From Undaria pinnatifida (Eukaryota > Sar > Phaeophyceae > Laminariales > Alariaceae), in the NCBI GenBank assembly GCA_012845835.1, contig JABAKD010000027.1, positions 15,596,073-15,660,072 on the forward strand: DNA of 64,000 bases, read 5' to 3'. Of this stretch, positions 21,301 to 28,899 are shown piece by piece (positions within the stretch are counted from its first letter, which is position 1; each line of letters begins with the position of its first letter). Below the pieces are notes generated by a model. That model was not told where the DNA came from. It ran no database searches and was given only the letters and a program-made list of their open reading frames with translations. A program made the translations under genes and the position numbers.

Positions 21301-24300
21301 AAAGTGCAGTTTTTATAACATGTTGAAAAACGTCATCTGTGAGTACGACCGATTGAATGGTTGTTTTAAAAGGGTGCGTTCGACGCCAAACGGCACTTGC
21401 CAAACGTCGCTTGGAAGGGAAAAATACACCTCTCTCTCTCACCAGCACACGCCGGCCCAACGCCGCCGATTGCTCCCTTGCCCTCGGCCGGAGCCAACCC
21501 CGCACACCTCCCGCGGCAAGCGCAAGCGAGAGCCCCACCCCCGCCTGCTGCGCGGCCAGGCGGAGGCAAGCCAACCGACTGTCTGCAAACTGGGAGAGGG
21601 AGAAGACGTAGTGCCCCCCCGTGGCTTCCGAAAGCTGCGCCAGCAGCCTGGAAACCAAGCGGGGGGGTGAGGAGAAAACAAAAATATTAAAAGTTATTTC
21701 GGGAGTATAGTGTAGGGGTGGATGCGCGTAGGCGGCGGGGAAGGGAGGGGATTTGTTTTGCCGGAAGAAAGACAAACCACTTCAGGATTATTCAAGAAAA
21801 GGAAGTGGGAGACGGAGAAAGGGGGACTCGTTTTTTACAAGGCCACGCGCGCATGTGGGTAAGTCTTGCATGGGTTCCGTTTGCCTTAGGCTGGACTGGT
21901 CTTCAAACCCTTGCGGTACTTATCCTCTTCCCAGTCCTTCCCTCCCCCCCTCCCTCCCTCCCGCCCTCCCTCTGTCCTTCCCCCTATGCCCCCCCCAATC
22001 CCTTCCTCCCTCCCCCTCTACCCTCACCCTCCTTCCCGCCCGACGTTTTTGTGAAGCAGGATTACGCGACGTTAGTCTATAACTAGTATTTTGTGGTTTC
22101 GTGTGAACGACGGCAGAGCGTAGGGAAGGAAGCAGCACGTACGAACAGCGTGGTGGTCAGAAAAAAGTGGCAACCACACAGATATGTGAATTCGACGCAA
22201 GTCGACGAGCATAAAAAGCTGAAAAGAGGGAATGCTGAACCCTATGCGCGATAAAAAGGAACGAAAGTACCGGGGGAGGGGGGGCAGGGACGACACCTGC
22301 GACCATGACCTTGTCCAGAAGGTCGTTGAGTGAGGGTAAAAAACCTCTTACGGGTTGAGCTGGAGAGTAAAAGCGATGAGAACAAAACAAAAAAGTACTC
22401 AACATAAATTATACTTCAACATAAATTATACTTCGTATGACTACATACCTCCAAGTATGCGTTTTAAAACCAAGGCAATAAAAACTGGCCATTTTCATTT
22501 GAGTTCGAACCTCTGCATGGGTCAGAGTTGAGGTAAAAGTTGGGGTAAGGGTTACGACTAGCATTGGAAGATTAAAAAAAATAGCATGTTTATTTACTTA
22601 GTGATCACACCGCATGCGTATGCATCTAAAATACACACGTGTGTAATTATCACCGCCGGTGGCGGTCAACGGGATATGTGGAGAAACGTAACGAGCGCCA
22701 AAATGTTGGGAGTGTCTCCGGTAGGAGCAGGAACGGTGCTCGTTCTTGAAAGGGGTGCATGGTGAATGGTCAAATCACTACCTCGTAAGGCAAGCAACAC
22801 ATGAATACCCCCCCCCTCCTCCGTTGTAGTCAGGCTTTGATCGTTTCGGCTTACCTAGACGCTACCCACGCCATGACGACTGGAAGCACACCCCTCGCCA
22901 CCGAAAACGCCCACCACAGCAACAATGGGAAAGCCCCACCGCTCATGACCAGCAGCCGAGCCGAGGCCACCGGGGTCAAGGAGGTCGCGGCCTTTCCGGG
23001 AAACGCCACGCAAGAAATTGAACTCCCGGCGATGCTCTTCAGAGTGGCCAAAACGCCTTCTCCTTCCTGGCATGGAAAACGGTTGCGCGCGCGTGGGGGG
23101 TGGGGGTAGCGTTCCAATTTGTGCACTCTCCCAAAATATACATTGTGCGCCTAAAATTGTGGTATAGGATGGTTGTAAAGTAGATCGGAAGGCCAGAAAA
23201 AAGGGAAGCGGTGCCTTTCTCCTCTAGTCTCGGTACCATATGTGCACAGGCACTTTTTTGTGAAAAAATACGTCAACAAAGCTGAATCCGCTGAATGCTG
23301 CAGAAAACTCATTTGAATCATTTCCTGCGAACGGGCGACCGTTTCATCACTCGAACGAACAGGCGGCCGCTTGAAAACGGAAACGTGCTTCCTGGTAGGT
23401 TAAACCTACTTCTGAGTACCCACCAAGCAGAAAGAAAGGAAGTGAAGAGCCCAAAACGTCGCGCACCCCATGGCGCGTGGCGTATTCAAGTTGTCATATT
23501 CAAGTTGTATCGCATATACAGCGGTTACACGGTAGCAGCTATGATACGGTCGATGGTCGATGTTCGTCCTCCAATCATGTCGTCCCGCAACGGAGGGGGC
23601 TGCTTGCTTCACGTGCTAATACTATGTTGACTACCTAAACGCTATAGCGCAACAAGCACAAAAAACGCAATTTGCTAAAATCGCACCAGCGAAAAACGTA
23701 AACATCTGTAATCGCGGACGCAGTTTGCCATAATCACAGCTAATCACAGCGGAACAAATAGTACAAACACCAGCAACGCAATATCATATGTCAATATTTA
23801 AATCTGTAATCAAGAAAGCTCTTTGCGACACGAAACTACGCATTGCACCTACCGTACAAAACAATACACGACAGCTGTAATAAAAAAAAACGCAATACGC
23901 TACACATATAGCTACAGAAGAGCAAACAATTAAACACCTTCAAGCAAACACGCAGTTTGCTCGTAAATAAAAAAAAAAGTATAACAGCATGATGCCAGGA
24001 CAAAAACGCTCGCTGGGCTTGCCTAGTGCGACAGAATGCGCAGCAAAACAAAACGACAACAACACCAACACTAACACCAACATCAACACTTACAGCACTA
24101 ATATAAAATACACCAACAGCATCAACAGCAACAGCACTAACAACAACACTATCATCATCACCAATACTGACAGCACCACCAACAACACCAATAACACCAA
24201 CATCAACACCAACTCCAACAACCAACAACGCCACCTCCAACAACAGCAAAAGCAACATCACCACTGCCACCCCCAACACCAACACCACCATCACCATCAC

Positions 24301-24506
24301 CACCACCCCTCCCACTCCCCCCACGAACCACCACCAAAACTCACCGCCTCGCTCCCCCAGCCTTCCTCATATTTCAGCCTCATAGAATCTACCGAAATTC
24401 TGTCCCCAGACGCAATACGGCTCCCTTTTGCGGAACTCCCGCCAGCAGCGGCGGACGCCTGTTTGTCGGGTTCACCGTAGTTGAGCCCCATGGCACTAAG
24501 GTCTTC
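9152..24506 (-). CDS. ABC exporter half-transporter, multi-exon gene
   Basis: At least twelve exons, joined by GT-AG introns, give about 625 residues: a transmembrane domain followed by one nucleotide-binding domain, the normal size for an ABC half-transporter. Exons read here: 24,345-24,506; 22,855-23,066; 22,297-22,359; 21,539-21,647; 20,536-20,719; 16,994-17,083; 14,590-14,793; 12,896-~13,078; 12,137-12,262; 11,419-11,636; 10,814-10,982; 9,152-9,310. From the Walker A exon to the stop, every junction is phase-compatible. One junction (16,994 to 14,793) does not match, so an exon is probably missing there. ABC exporters move lipids, peptides or drugs across membranes as dimers; the substrate here is unknown. 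Several ATP-site residues are unusual (see exon entries). The start may be the ATG at 24,491, or the gene may continue into the GYF exons upstream. Confidence 0.8.
10024..10700 (+). mobile_element. Second miniature LTR element, inside an ABC-gene intron
   Basis: Two copies of TGTTATGGTAWTGCC (10,024 and 10,478) begin direct repeats that stay similar for about 75 bases (through GTGGATATSGGATAAAA). The copy at 10,478 is preceded by an interior end (10,365-10,477) that matches the interior of the 4.2-kb TRIM-like element, including CATATTTCTGCATATACGGC and ATCAGGGTGGGTAAGAG. The LTR starts differ from those of the first family. The right boundary is uncertain. Confidence 0.5.
10814..10982 (-). 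CDS. ABC gene exon: signature motif and Walker B
   Basis: Encodes SGLSEGEWQRLQLARFLMRA, a variant ABC signature (LSEGE for LSGGQ), then LLVLDEP, a complete Walker B with its catalytic Glu. The D-loop region reads FKGVCPSD rather than the usual SALD. Starts in phase 2 after GGAAAAG and ends at GGACAG|GTATGT in phase 0. Reading through the donor would give a short false end (12 more residues, then stop), so the splice to 9,310 is preferred. Confidence 0.9.
11150..11410 (-). repeat. Low-complexity AACAAAGC-rich intron sequence
   Basis: Diverged tandem of CAACCAAAG-like units on the plus strand, directly downstream (on the gene strand) of the exon ending at 11,419. No gene. Confidence 0.7.
11419..11636 (-). 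CDS. ABC gene exon: Q-loop side of the helical subdomain
   Basis: Starts VSGRFALTAGENIGAGDASE after TTTTTTGCAG and continues with GADAIIDTLPFGYDTLLEDA, matching the region between Q-loop and signature in exporters (FARYxLTARENIALG ... ALPDGYDTxLG type). An Ala/Gly-rich stretch (GGPAAAAAAGGVGEKAMG) precedes the donor GGGAG|GTGAGG. Phase 0 in, phase 2 out; both neighbours fit. Confidence 0.9.
12001..12026 (+). repeat. G homopolymer-rich tract
   Basis: Nearly uninterrupted G run in the intron between the exons at 11,636 and 12,137. Confidence 0.9.
12137..12262 (-). CDS. ABC gene exon: after Walker A to the Q-loop
   Basis: Opens with TALLQVVLGMVKADRGEAMF immediately after GACGTCAG, completing the Walker A lysine-threonine pair from the exon before, and ends at YRERVAWLSQ, where the Q-loop glutamine is the last codon before GTCAGT. 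42 codons, phase 0 at both ends. Confidence 0.9.
12683..12750 (-). pseudogene. Tandem partial copy of the Walker A exon
   Basis: Matches 12,896-12,967 closely. It would encode ELHAPAGSLVAVIGREGSG, but one extra G after GGGTCAGG shifts the frame, the lysine is lost and a stop follows a few codons later. It sits between the real Walker A exon and the next exon, behind its own acceptor (GACCTAG). Its possible donor (GAAA|GTGCGT) is out of phase with the exon at 12,262, so inclusion would break the protein. Confidence 0.75.
12767..12801 (+). repeat. C homopolymer-rich tract
   Basis: About 20 consecutive C bases within a C/T-rich stretch, between the decoy and the true Walker A exon. Confidence 0.9.
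12896..13078 (-). CDS. ABC gene exon: N-lobe of the ATPase domain with Walker A
   Basis: Encodes PEISDGIRLEGVDFTPTGRR, then the Walker A motif GREGSGK, whose Lys is the last codon before GTAAGG. The usual aromatic A-loop residue (as in VSFRYPG) is replaced: the sequence is VDFTPTG. The right boundary is less certain; an acceptor at GGTAAG gives phase 0, and the one at GGGCAG gives another phase. Confidence 0.88.
13260..14150. other. ABC-gene intron, repeats only
   Basis: AGT/AGC-rich low complexity at 13,280-13,350. A segment near 14,025-14,070 (CTCTGGAGGCTACCATACGTTA) is repeated at 14,133-14,180. No exon seen. Confidence 0.4.
14590..14793 (-). CDS. ABC gene exon: last membrane segments of the transporter domain
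   Basis: 68 codons, phase 0 at both ends, between GGAGCAG and CTCAG|GTGTGC. Hydrophobic stretch LVAYLAMAAGALYALCAAVD preceded by a charged helix (LEKHSALLEAAQETGRERVV) resembles the last membrane segments of ABC exporters before the ATPase domain. Identification rests on position and hydropathy more than on motifs. Confidence 0.65.
14810..15066. repeat. AGT/AGC/AAC-rich low-complexity tract
   Basis: Imperfect trinucleotide and hexanucleotide repeats such as AGTAGCAGT and AACAGTAACAGC. It makes a long but meaningless open frame on the minus strand. Confidence 0.85.
15540..15850. repeat. GCACGGCACC-type repeats in two blocks
   Basis: Blocks at 15,540-15,612 and 15,737-15,850 are built from 5- and 10-base units of the CACGGCACCG kind. 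Two TACCTGGTA half sites in direct tandem lie upstream at 15,484-15,499. Confidence 0.85.
16994..17083 (-). CDS. ABC gene exon: membrane segment
   Basis: 90 bases between TTTGCTAG and ATCG|GTGAGC, reading GGAAGLILCESLALWLTQGS and then ARAGAAPI. It joins the exon at 20,536 in the correct phase (1 to 1). Hydropathy and position suit a membrane segment of the exporter domain. It leaves in phase 1, whereas the next recognised exon starts in phase 0, so a small exon between 14.8 and 17.0 kb is missing. Confidence 0.5.
17265..17482. mobile_element. GGGTCGGGTC element with inverted ends, copy 1
   Basis: Begins like GGGGTTGTCACGGGTCATGG and ends CCCGCCCGTAAAAAGCCCC, an imperfect inverted repeat of the GGGCTTTTCACGGGTCATGA end seen at 62,289. 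The inside is made of GGGTCGGGTC units separated by AATCTCAC-type spacers, with a short inverted arm (GACCCGATCCGACCCGCGAG) near 17,430. No coding function is supported. It lies in an ABC-gene intron. Confidence 0.7.
17627..17805. mobile_element. MITE with GGGGCCTRTRTAAGGCGGT ends
   Basis: Left end CAGTGGGGCCTATGTAAGGC and, reversed, the right end GGGGCCTGTATAAGGCGGTT form an inverted repeat of about 20 bases around 140 bases with no gene. Related TAAGGCGGT sequence occurs at 39,585-39,655. It is pogo-like by its CAGT start. Confidence 0.6.
18835..19300. repeat. ~160-bp tandem repeat, about three units
   Basis: TAGTTTCTTCTTCGTG recurs at 18,904, 19,069 and 19,229. Each unit continues with GCATGCC, CCCGAAACG, a CTTAAAAACGC stretch, TTTAGGTGGTCTTATCTC and CTGCAAAGAT. 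It lies within a long ABC-gene intron. Confidence 0.8.
19890..20150. repeat. Clustered AGCATGGGTAAA / GCATAGCA motifs
   Basis: AGCATGGGTAAA occurs three times (about 19,919, 19,958 and 20,011) together with several GCATAGCA and GCATTG variants. A degenerate short tandem; no gene. Confidence 0.6.
20395..20466 (-). repeat. Intronic 75-bp repeat, copy 1 (inverted)
   Basis: Reverse complement begins ACTCATTTGTTGCTTG and includes GACCAATGACCACG. It lies 70 bases beyond the donor of the exon at 20,536-20,719. It is in opposite orientation to the copy at 20,806 on the other side of that exon. Confidence 0.7.
20536..20719 (-). CDS. ABC gene exon: membrane segments in the middle of the transporter domain
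   Basis: 61 codons plus one base, from GTGGTCAAG to TGGGAG|GTGAGG. It reads DFEKLSLAPWAYMCQVMGIT, then a hydrophobic RAVAGVAAAALVLHLVWPL segment. Phase 0 in matches the preceding exon if that one ends at GCGGGG|GTGGGG; phase 1 out matches the exon at 17,083. A charged loop followed by a membrane helix fits the exporter pattern. Confidence 0.6.
20757..21200. repeat. Diverged repeats of AGATAAGGYGTTCATAYAGCG
   Basis: Similar blocks near 20,757, 20,920, 20,966 and 21,138, each followed by purine-rich GGAGGGCGA sequence. The last two also share a downstream stretch (GCGGTGGCGNWNGTATTC). Intron sequence, no gene. Confidence 0.6.
20806..20880 (+). repeat. Intronic 75-bp repeat, copy 2
   Basis: ACTCATTGGTTGCTTGCCTG, a TGATCATTGACAACGCAT region and AAGACGGAGCATCG match the copies at 26,368 (same orientation) and at 20,395 and 22,740 (inverted). 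Confidence 0.75.
21539..21647 (-). CDS. ABC gene exon: cytoplasmic helix region
   Basis: Starts LLAQLSEATGGHYVFSLSQF after TTGGTTTCCAG and continues to LACLRLAAQQAG. The pattern suits the end of a membrane helix and the start of the first intracellular loop in exporters. The donor GGGG|GTGGGG is chosen because it gives phase 0; a second donor at GGGAG|GTGTGC (21,508) gives a stop in the next exon. Confidence 0.5.
21940..22040 (+). repeat. Pyrimidine-rich CCCTCCCTCC tract
   Basis: Imperfect CCCTCCCT repeats in an ABC-gene intron. Confidence 0.85.
22297..22359 (-). CDS. ABC gene, candidate 63-base exon
   Basis: Bounded by ACTCTCCAG and CGCAG|GTGTCG; phase 2 on both sides and compatible with both neighbours, giving STRKRFFTLTQRPSGQGHG. 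In another frame the same DNA reads FLPSLNDLLDKVMVAG, which looks more like the usual loop after the first membrane helix but does not match the phases. The choice is open. Its 3' part and intron are duplicated at 1,779. Confidence 0.4.
22740..22812 (-). repeat. Intronic 75-bp repeat, copy 3 (inverted)
   Basis: Reverse complement contains TGTTGCTTGCCTTACGAGG, TTGACCATTCACCATGCACC and TTTCAAGAACGAGCACCG. It lies just past the donor of the exon at 22,855-23,066. Confidence 0.7.
22855..23066 (-). CDS. ABC gene exon: first membrane helix
   Basis: Starts EGEGVLATLKSIAGSSISCV after CATGCCAG (phase 0, fitting the exon at 24,345) and ends with a hydrophobic FPLLLWWAFSVARGVLPVVM helix followed by AWVAS before TAG|GTAAGC. 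The layout is that of the first membrane helix of bacterial-type ABC exporters (short amphipathic lead, then helix ending ...LLPVAQ.WL). Confidence 0.6.
24055..24310 (+). repeat. AACACC/ATCACC low-complexity tract
   Basis: Long run of AAC, ACC and ATC triplets (for example AACACCAACATCAACACC). It lies immediately downstream (gene strand) of the exon ending at 24,345. Confidence 0.9.
24345..24506 (-). CDS. ABC gene, first recognised exon
   Basis: 54 codons, phase 0 at both ends, between GTATCACAG and GAGGCG|GTGAGT. Encodes EDLSAMGLNYGEPDKQASAA ... SVDSMRLKYEEGWGSEA, polar and without a known domain, as usual for the cytoplasmic lead of an ABC exporter. The ATG at 24,491 could be the true start if the upstream GYF exons are a different gene. 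Confidence 0.6.
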
Positions 24507-24639
24507 CTGTGATACATCCTTAGACCCGCGTCCCCAGCCCTTTTTCTTTTTGGTTGTGGCTGGACGGGGTTAGGAGGGAGGGAGGGAGGGAGGGAGGGAG
24601 GGGGTCGAGTTTGAGGCAGACAGGCAGTGTACTGCAGGC

Positions 24640-24890
24640 TATTCCCACATGGGACAGATCAGACCCCTTTGGGTGATATGCACATGATCTGTGTCTTACA
24701 GGACAGATATACCCCTGGTGTACATGATCTGCATGGCCTTAGACCATGTAGCCGGGTGAGAGTCGGATGATCTGAATGATATGGTACATGTTTCCTGGTT
24801 GTATCTGTGCTACACAGATCCTTTAACATGTCATAACGACATAGCATCTAGAGGATCTAGGGGATCTAGGTCGTGATCTGTCCGATGGCA
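24640..24890. repeat. Cluster of GATCTG/AGATC motifs, cluster 1
   Basis: About eight GATC sites in 250 bases, most as ATGATCTG or GGATCTAG, interleaved with ACAGATA. A second such cluster lies at 33,120-33,440. Confidence 0.6.
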
Positions 24891-25324
24891 CTACTAATAG
24901 ATTAATAGAGCAACAAGGTAAAAACCTCTTCTTGCTATTGTAAATATTAAATATGATCCCACGCAAATGCCAACGACATTGCCCCACAAAAAACATTGGT
25001 CAAGGTTCAACATATAACGGGTACGGGCTAAGGCTTGGCTTCACGTCACAGTTCCAACCCCACAAGGCGCACAACCAATACTACTGGAATACGTGATGGA
25101 TAGAGTGCAGTGTAGTGTAGTGTAGTGTGGTGTAGTGAAATATATTATGAACGTATCGGCAGCAGCAATAAAAACAAAAGCGCCATTTCACACAAGCGAA
25201 CCCACCACAAGCAAGGCCGTACGAACTTACCAACAACAAGAACCAACCAAGAACAACACTAACCAGCAAATAACAATGAATAACCTACCAAAGACAACGA
25301 GAACCCACCAACAGCAATAACAAC

Positions 25325-26332
25325 CTACCAAAACAACCTACCAAAACCAACGTCTGTTCTATCTGATTCACATATCCAAACCCCAAGAAACTTGTTCTGC
25401 TCACCATCAACAATCGGCGCTCCGCTATCACCGTAATCCGTTTGAGCTGCATAAAACGCCTCCACCTCTTTAGGGTCCAACCCGCTACCCGTCTCCACCC
25501 CTACCCCCGCCGCTGAAACCCTCCCTGCCGCAAGGTCTGGTGGGGGCGGTGGATAAGTAACACCGGAGGGAGGCCTCGGCGGCGCAAGTTGCCCATACAA
25601 GTTTTGCTGCTGGTCAGACCCAGGGGATTGTAATGTCCCCGTCCCCCCTTCAACCGTCGCAGGGGGTTGACCGTCGGTCCCGGGGCCACCGCCGTCGCCA
25701 CCACTACCCGCAGCCCCCTCGAAAGGCGCCGGTTCCGCCGGAAAGGAAGGGGGGAAACTAGAAGGAGGGGGGGGGGGGGGGGGAGGAGGGGGGAGGTATG
25801 CAGCAGAGGCTTCGGTCGGGCCTCTCCCACCCCCGTCTGCTCCACTGAGACCACCTGGTCGCTGCAGCTGTTGCTGCTGCGGTCCTTGCCGGCTCGACCA
25901 CGGCTCTCCCTGACCACCAGCACTCCTTCCGCCGTCGCCATTCGCCGAGCCCGCACCCCCCCATCGGTCCCCGCTACCGTCGCCTTGACCCGAACCCCTT
26001 CCCGCCCCACCGTACACGTTTGATCCTCCGTATGCATTCCGCTGCAAGTTCCCGTTGTGAGGGTGCCATTCTTGGGAGTAACCTCTGCCACTGCGGCCGC
26101 CTTGCGGGGATCGTCCGCGCCCCCGCCCGCCCCCATCCCCACCCTGAACCTGACCCCGCCCGCCTCTACCGCCTCTGGATCTGCCACCGTTTCTACCACC
26201 GCCCCTGCTCTGTCGGCTGCTTCCTCGGCTACCAAGCGCGAATATTTTCTTGAAACTCCCTTTGGCAGCGGCTACGCTCTCGGACCACCGCCCGCCCTCC
26301 ACCGCCGTGACCCCGTCGTTCATCGGGTTTCC
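25325..26332 (-). CDS. GYF gene exon 4: RGG- and proline-rich region
   Basis: After CTCCTACAG the frame starts GNPMNDGVTAVEGGRWSES, then KKIFALGSRGSSRQSRGGGR, many GR/RGG repeats, a Gln run, ten consecutive Pro, and LDPKEVEAFYAAQTDYGDSG near the end. The frame is open for 335 codons on a G-rich strand. Two donors are possible before the stop: near 25,405 (GTGAGC) and near 25,340 (GTAGGT). Low complexity inflates the open length, but the phase-correct start supports coding. Confidence 0.6.
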   Translation of the reverse strand, partial: GNPMNDGVTAVEGGRWSESVAAAKGSFKKIFALGSRGSSRQSRGGGRNGGRSRGGRGGRGQVQGGDGGGRGRGRSPQGGRSGRGYSQEWHPHNGNLQRNAYGGSNVYGGAGRGSGQGDGSGDRWGGAGSANGDGGRSAGGQGEPWSSRQGPQQQQLQRPGGLSGADGGGRGPTEASAAYLPPPPPPPPPPSSFPPSFPAEPAPFEGAAGSGGDGGGPGTDGQPPATVEGGTGTLQSPGSDQQQNLYGQLAPPRPPSGVTYPPPPPDLAAGRVSAAGVGVETGSGLDPKEVEAFYAAQTDYGDSGAPIVDGEQNKFLGVWICESDRTDVGFGRLFW

Positions 26333-28877
26333 CTGTAGGAGAGGGAGGGGGGGGGGAAGGGGGAGGGGGGTACTCACTTGTTGCTTGCCTTTATTTTCTG
26401 ACCAATGACCACGCACCCCTTTCAAAACGGAGCATCGCTCCCACTTCTAAAAGAGGCACCTCCCACGTTTGGGCGCTCTTGGCCTCTTTCCGCAATTCAG
26501 AACCTGGGCCACACTGTTTGCCTTTGCAAGCGCGCGTGCTAAGTCCAACAAGCACAGCTACTGCATAAGCAGGGCATGCCAGTTTGGGGCCAAACTAAGT
26601 GCATTTTTAGGGCCGAACAGGGAAAACAAATCGGAGCAGAAAAACACAGTTTTGTACGCACAGCGCACAGTTAATTAAGGCCAAGCAGAAAAACAGCTCA
26701 CGGCCAAACAGGGACGGTTTGGGGAGAAGCAGATAATTTTCTGTTCAAAGCAGCAGATTAAAAAATTACGAGAAACCTGTGGCGAAGTTTTCAGATGCAG
26801 GGCACCGACAAACCTTTTTGGGACTAAGCAAACAGTGCAAGGTTTGGGAGGAGTACGCATGATACAGTATAATTTAACTTTTTGTTCGGGAGCATCAGGG
26901 CAAAGTCTGGAAGTACTTTAATGTTCTACCAGGTACTGCTGCGCTCACCCACTCGTCTCTTCTGACCCCACGGAATCCCGCGCCTCGTCCTCCTCCCGGC
27001 GGTCGGTAAGGCTGCCCACGAAAACCGACGAAGGTACAACCGAACAAAAATACGAAAAAAGGAAGCGGTGATGGTAGTGTCAGGGTCATCATGGCGCCGC
27101 AGCATCAAAAACAAACGCACCAGGTAACACCCCGTACTGACTGTGCGAGTACTCTAGGTATGATTAATAATCAACAGCAGCCCCTTTAGCTCTGCAATTG
27201 CGTGTTTGAGGCCAAACTATGTGGTCTTATTGTCGCCGATTTCTTGCAGTAGTTATGGTAAAGGGCTAAAAAAGCAGCAGCAGTATCAATAGTAGTAGTA
27301 GCAGTAGCAATAGCAGCAGACTAGATTAGACCTACGTATTGATAGCAGCGTACCTCGTCTTCCGAGTTATCGTCCTGTCCCGACCACAGTTGCCGAGCCG
27401 CCGCCTTATAGTCATACCCCCCTTCTTCTTCGGAGGTCTCGTCGTCCCCGAACCGCCCTCCCTCCTGGGAAAAGTCTCCTGCATGCCCGCCGACTCCACC
27501 TCCTCCGCCGGACGCTCGTCCTGTTTGACCCCCCCACCCCCCGCCGCCAAGCACCGTCGATAGCGGTTGCGGAGCTCCTCCCGGGCCCCACTGCACCTGA
27601 GAGTCTGTTAGAATCAAGATGTGCATATACCAGGTACAAGAACATCCACAACTTGGTTAGCTTCCTTGATTGATATCTCTACTCGTACAGTAGTATTCTT
27701 GGGGTTTTCTTTTGGTTCGTATTTCGTATTATAATGCATGAGATATCGCTGGACACTGCCTCAGAGAGCCAATACAATAACACACGTAATAAGTCAGCTT
27801 TGCAGTCAAACATGCTACTACGAGCTGGTGTTATAGGAGACCCGTCTTTGTTGGGCGCGACAAGCCGCTGTTGGCCAAGGCACACTGCTGTATTATGTGC
27901 CAGGTAGTGTCAGCGTGTTCGGGGGCGGTCAGTGAAGGGGTCAAACTGCGGTCTCGCATGTAAGCATTTTTGGAGTTGGCGAGGACCGCACGACGCCCGT
28001 GGCGTTTCGACAACGGTACACTCATGTGCATGCATCCTCTGCATGTAATAGATAGGTCGCAGGGACAGACATCTCAACTTGGATGACCCAGCGGATATAG
28101 GAGTACTCGTAGCCAACACGACCAACGCAGCATGGCGGCATATCGGTATGATATATCTACAGATGTGTCATACCAGGTACTGGAACGCAGACACCTGCCC
28201 AGCACCCAGTAATGCTGGGGGTCCCAGCAGTGCTGGCACTACTGGGTAATCCCGGTTCTACTGGGTATCCCACACCACTTACACTACCCGCGATCCCGGT
28301 ACATCCGAACTCCTGGTCGTTAGACCATACCCAAGGGTGGGTACCTCTTATCTCGTAAATGACAACCTAGACAACCAGAAGAAATGCAGAGACAAAACAG
28401 TTCGGAACTTGTCCCGCATCACAGTAGCTCTATCATAGCTCTTAGAACCCCGTCCTCCCCAACAAAGCAAGAATCAAGAAGCAAGCAGGCATCAAGCAAA
28501 CACCAGGCAAGCACATGAAGTTGCGAGCTGATGATCGTCTCGTCATGTGCTGGCAATGCTATAGGAGCGACCGGCATTTCAAATAAACATCGAACGAATC
28601 ACCGCTACACAGCAGTACGGATTATCCAAAAACATACATGTATCATACCTGGTAGTATCAATATCGTAGCACACATATCACCTGGCGAAACGTAACCCGC
28701 ACTCGACCACTCCCCCAGCTGGGGTAGAGCGTACGGTCCCTGGGACGAACCATCAGATGCTCGCAAGTACCAGTTCTGTCCTCCTCCTGCTCCTCCTCCT
28801 CTGTCTCCTGGATTGGAAGCTGTTGCTGTCTCGAGGGCAACAACAGCAACTGCCAGGAAAGATAAGTGGTGTTTCAT
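25325..28877 (-). CDS. GYF-domain protein with long Gly/Arg/Pro-rich tail
   Basis: Four exons join in correct phases: 28,682-28,877; 27,354-27,604; 26,949-27,011; and an open exon 26,332 to a stop at 25,325 (about 505 residues if that stop is used). Residues 1-21 (MKHHLSFLAVAVVALETATA) look like a signal peptide. A GYF-type domain spans the first two exons (see entries). The rest is Gly/Asp-rich, then RGG/RSRGGRGGRG-type repeats, then poly-Pro. GYF domains bind proline-rich peptides; RGG regions often bind RNA (family knowledge). A strong donor (GATG|GTGAGC near 25,405) suggests the last exon may be spliced further, perhaps into the ABC exons 900 bases downstream, but its phase does not fit the exon at 24,506. 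Confidence 0.65.
26368..26440 (+). repeat. Intronic 75-bp repeat, copy 4
   Basis: ACTCACTTGTTGCTTGCC, TGACCAATGACCACGCACCC and AAAACGGAGCATCG. It lies 36 bases before the acceptor of the exon starting at 26,332. Confidence 0.75.
26949..27011 (-). CDS. GYF gene exon 3: 21-codon RG-rich exon
   Basis: PYRPPGGGRGAGFRGVRRDE and Trp, between GTGGGCAG and GAGTGG|GTGAGC; phase 0 at both ends, fitting both neighbours. Confidence 0.65.
27354..27604 (-). CDS. GYF gene exon 2: end of GYF domain, Gly- and acid-rich linker
   Basis: Begins by completing an Asp codon and continues SQVQWGPGGAPQPLSTVL, matching the last strand and helix of GYF_2-type domains. Then Gly-rich (GGGGWGGQTGRASGGGGG) and acidic (DDETSEEEGGYDY, QDDNSEDE) stretches. 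From TTCTAACAG to GACGAG|GTACGC, phase 1 to phase 0. Confidence 0.7.
28682..28877 (-). CDS. GYF gene exon 1: signal peptide and start of GYF domain
   Basis: ATG at 28,875-28,877. After the signal-like N-terminus and a Gly-rich spacer comes NWYLRASDGSSQGPYALPQL, then GEWSSAGYVSP, the conserved core of GYF/GYF_2 domains (W, GP, Q/EL, W, GY). Donor CGCCAG|GTGATA in phase 1, fitting exon 2. No promoter element was recognised upstream. Confidence 0.7.
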
Positions 28878-28899
28878 TTGCGTTGCACTGCGGGTCGTA

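Noticed and set aside
22490-22520. tRNA B-box-like GAGGTTCGAACTC on the minus strand
   Set aside because: No T-stem pairing, acceptor stem or A-box at the right distance.
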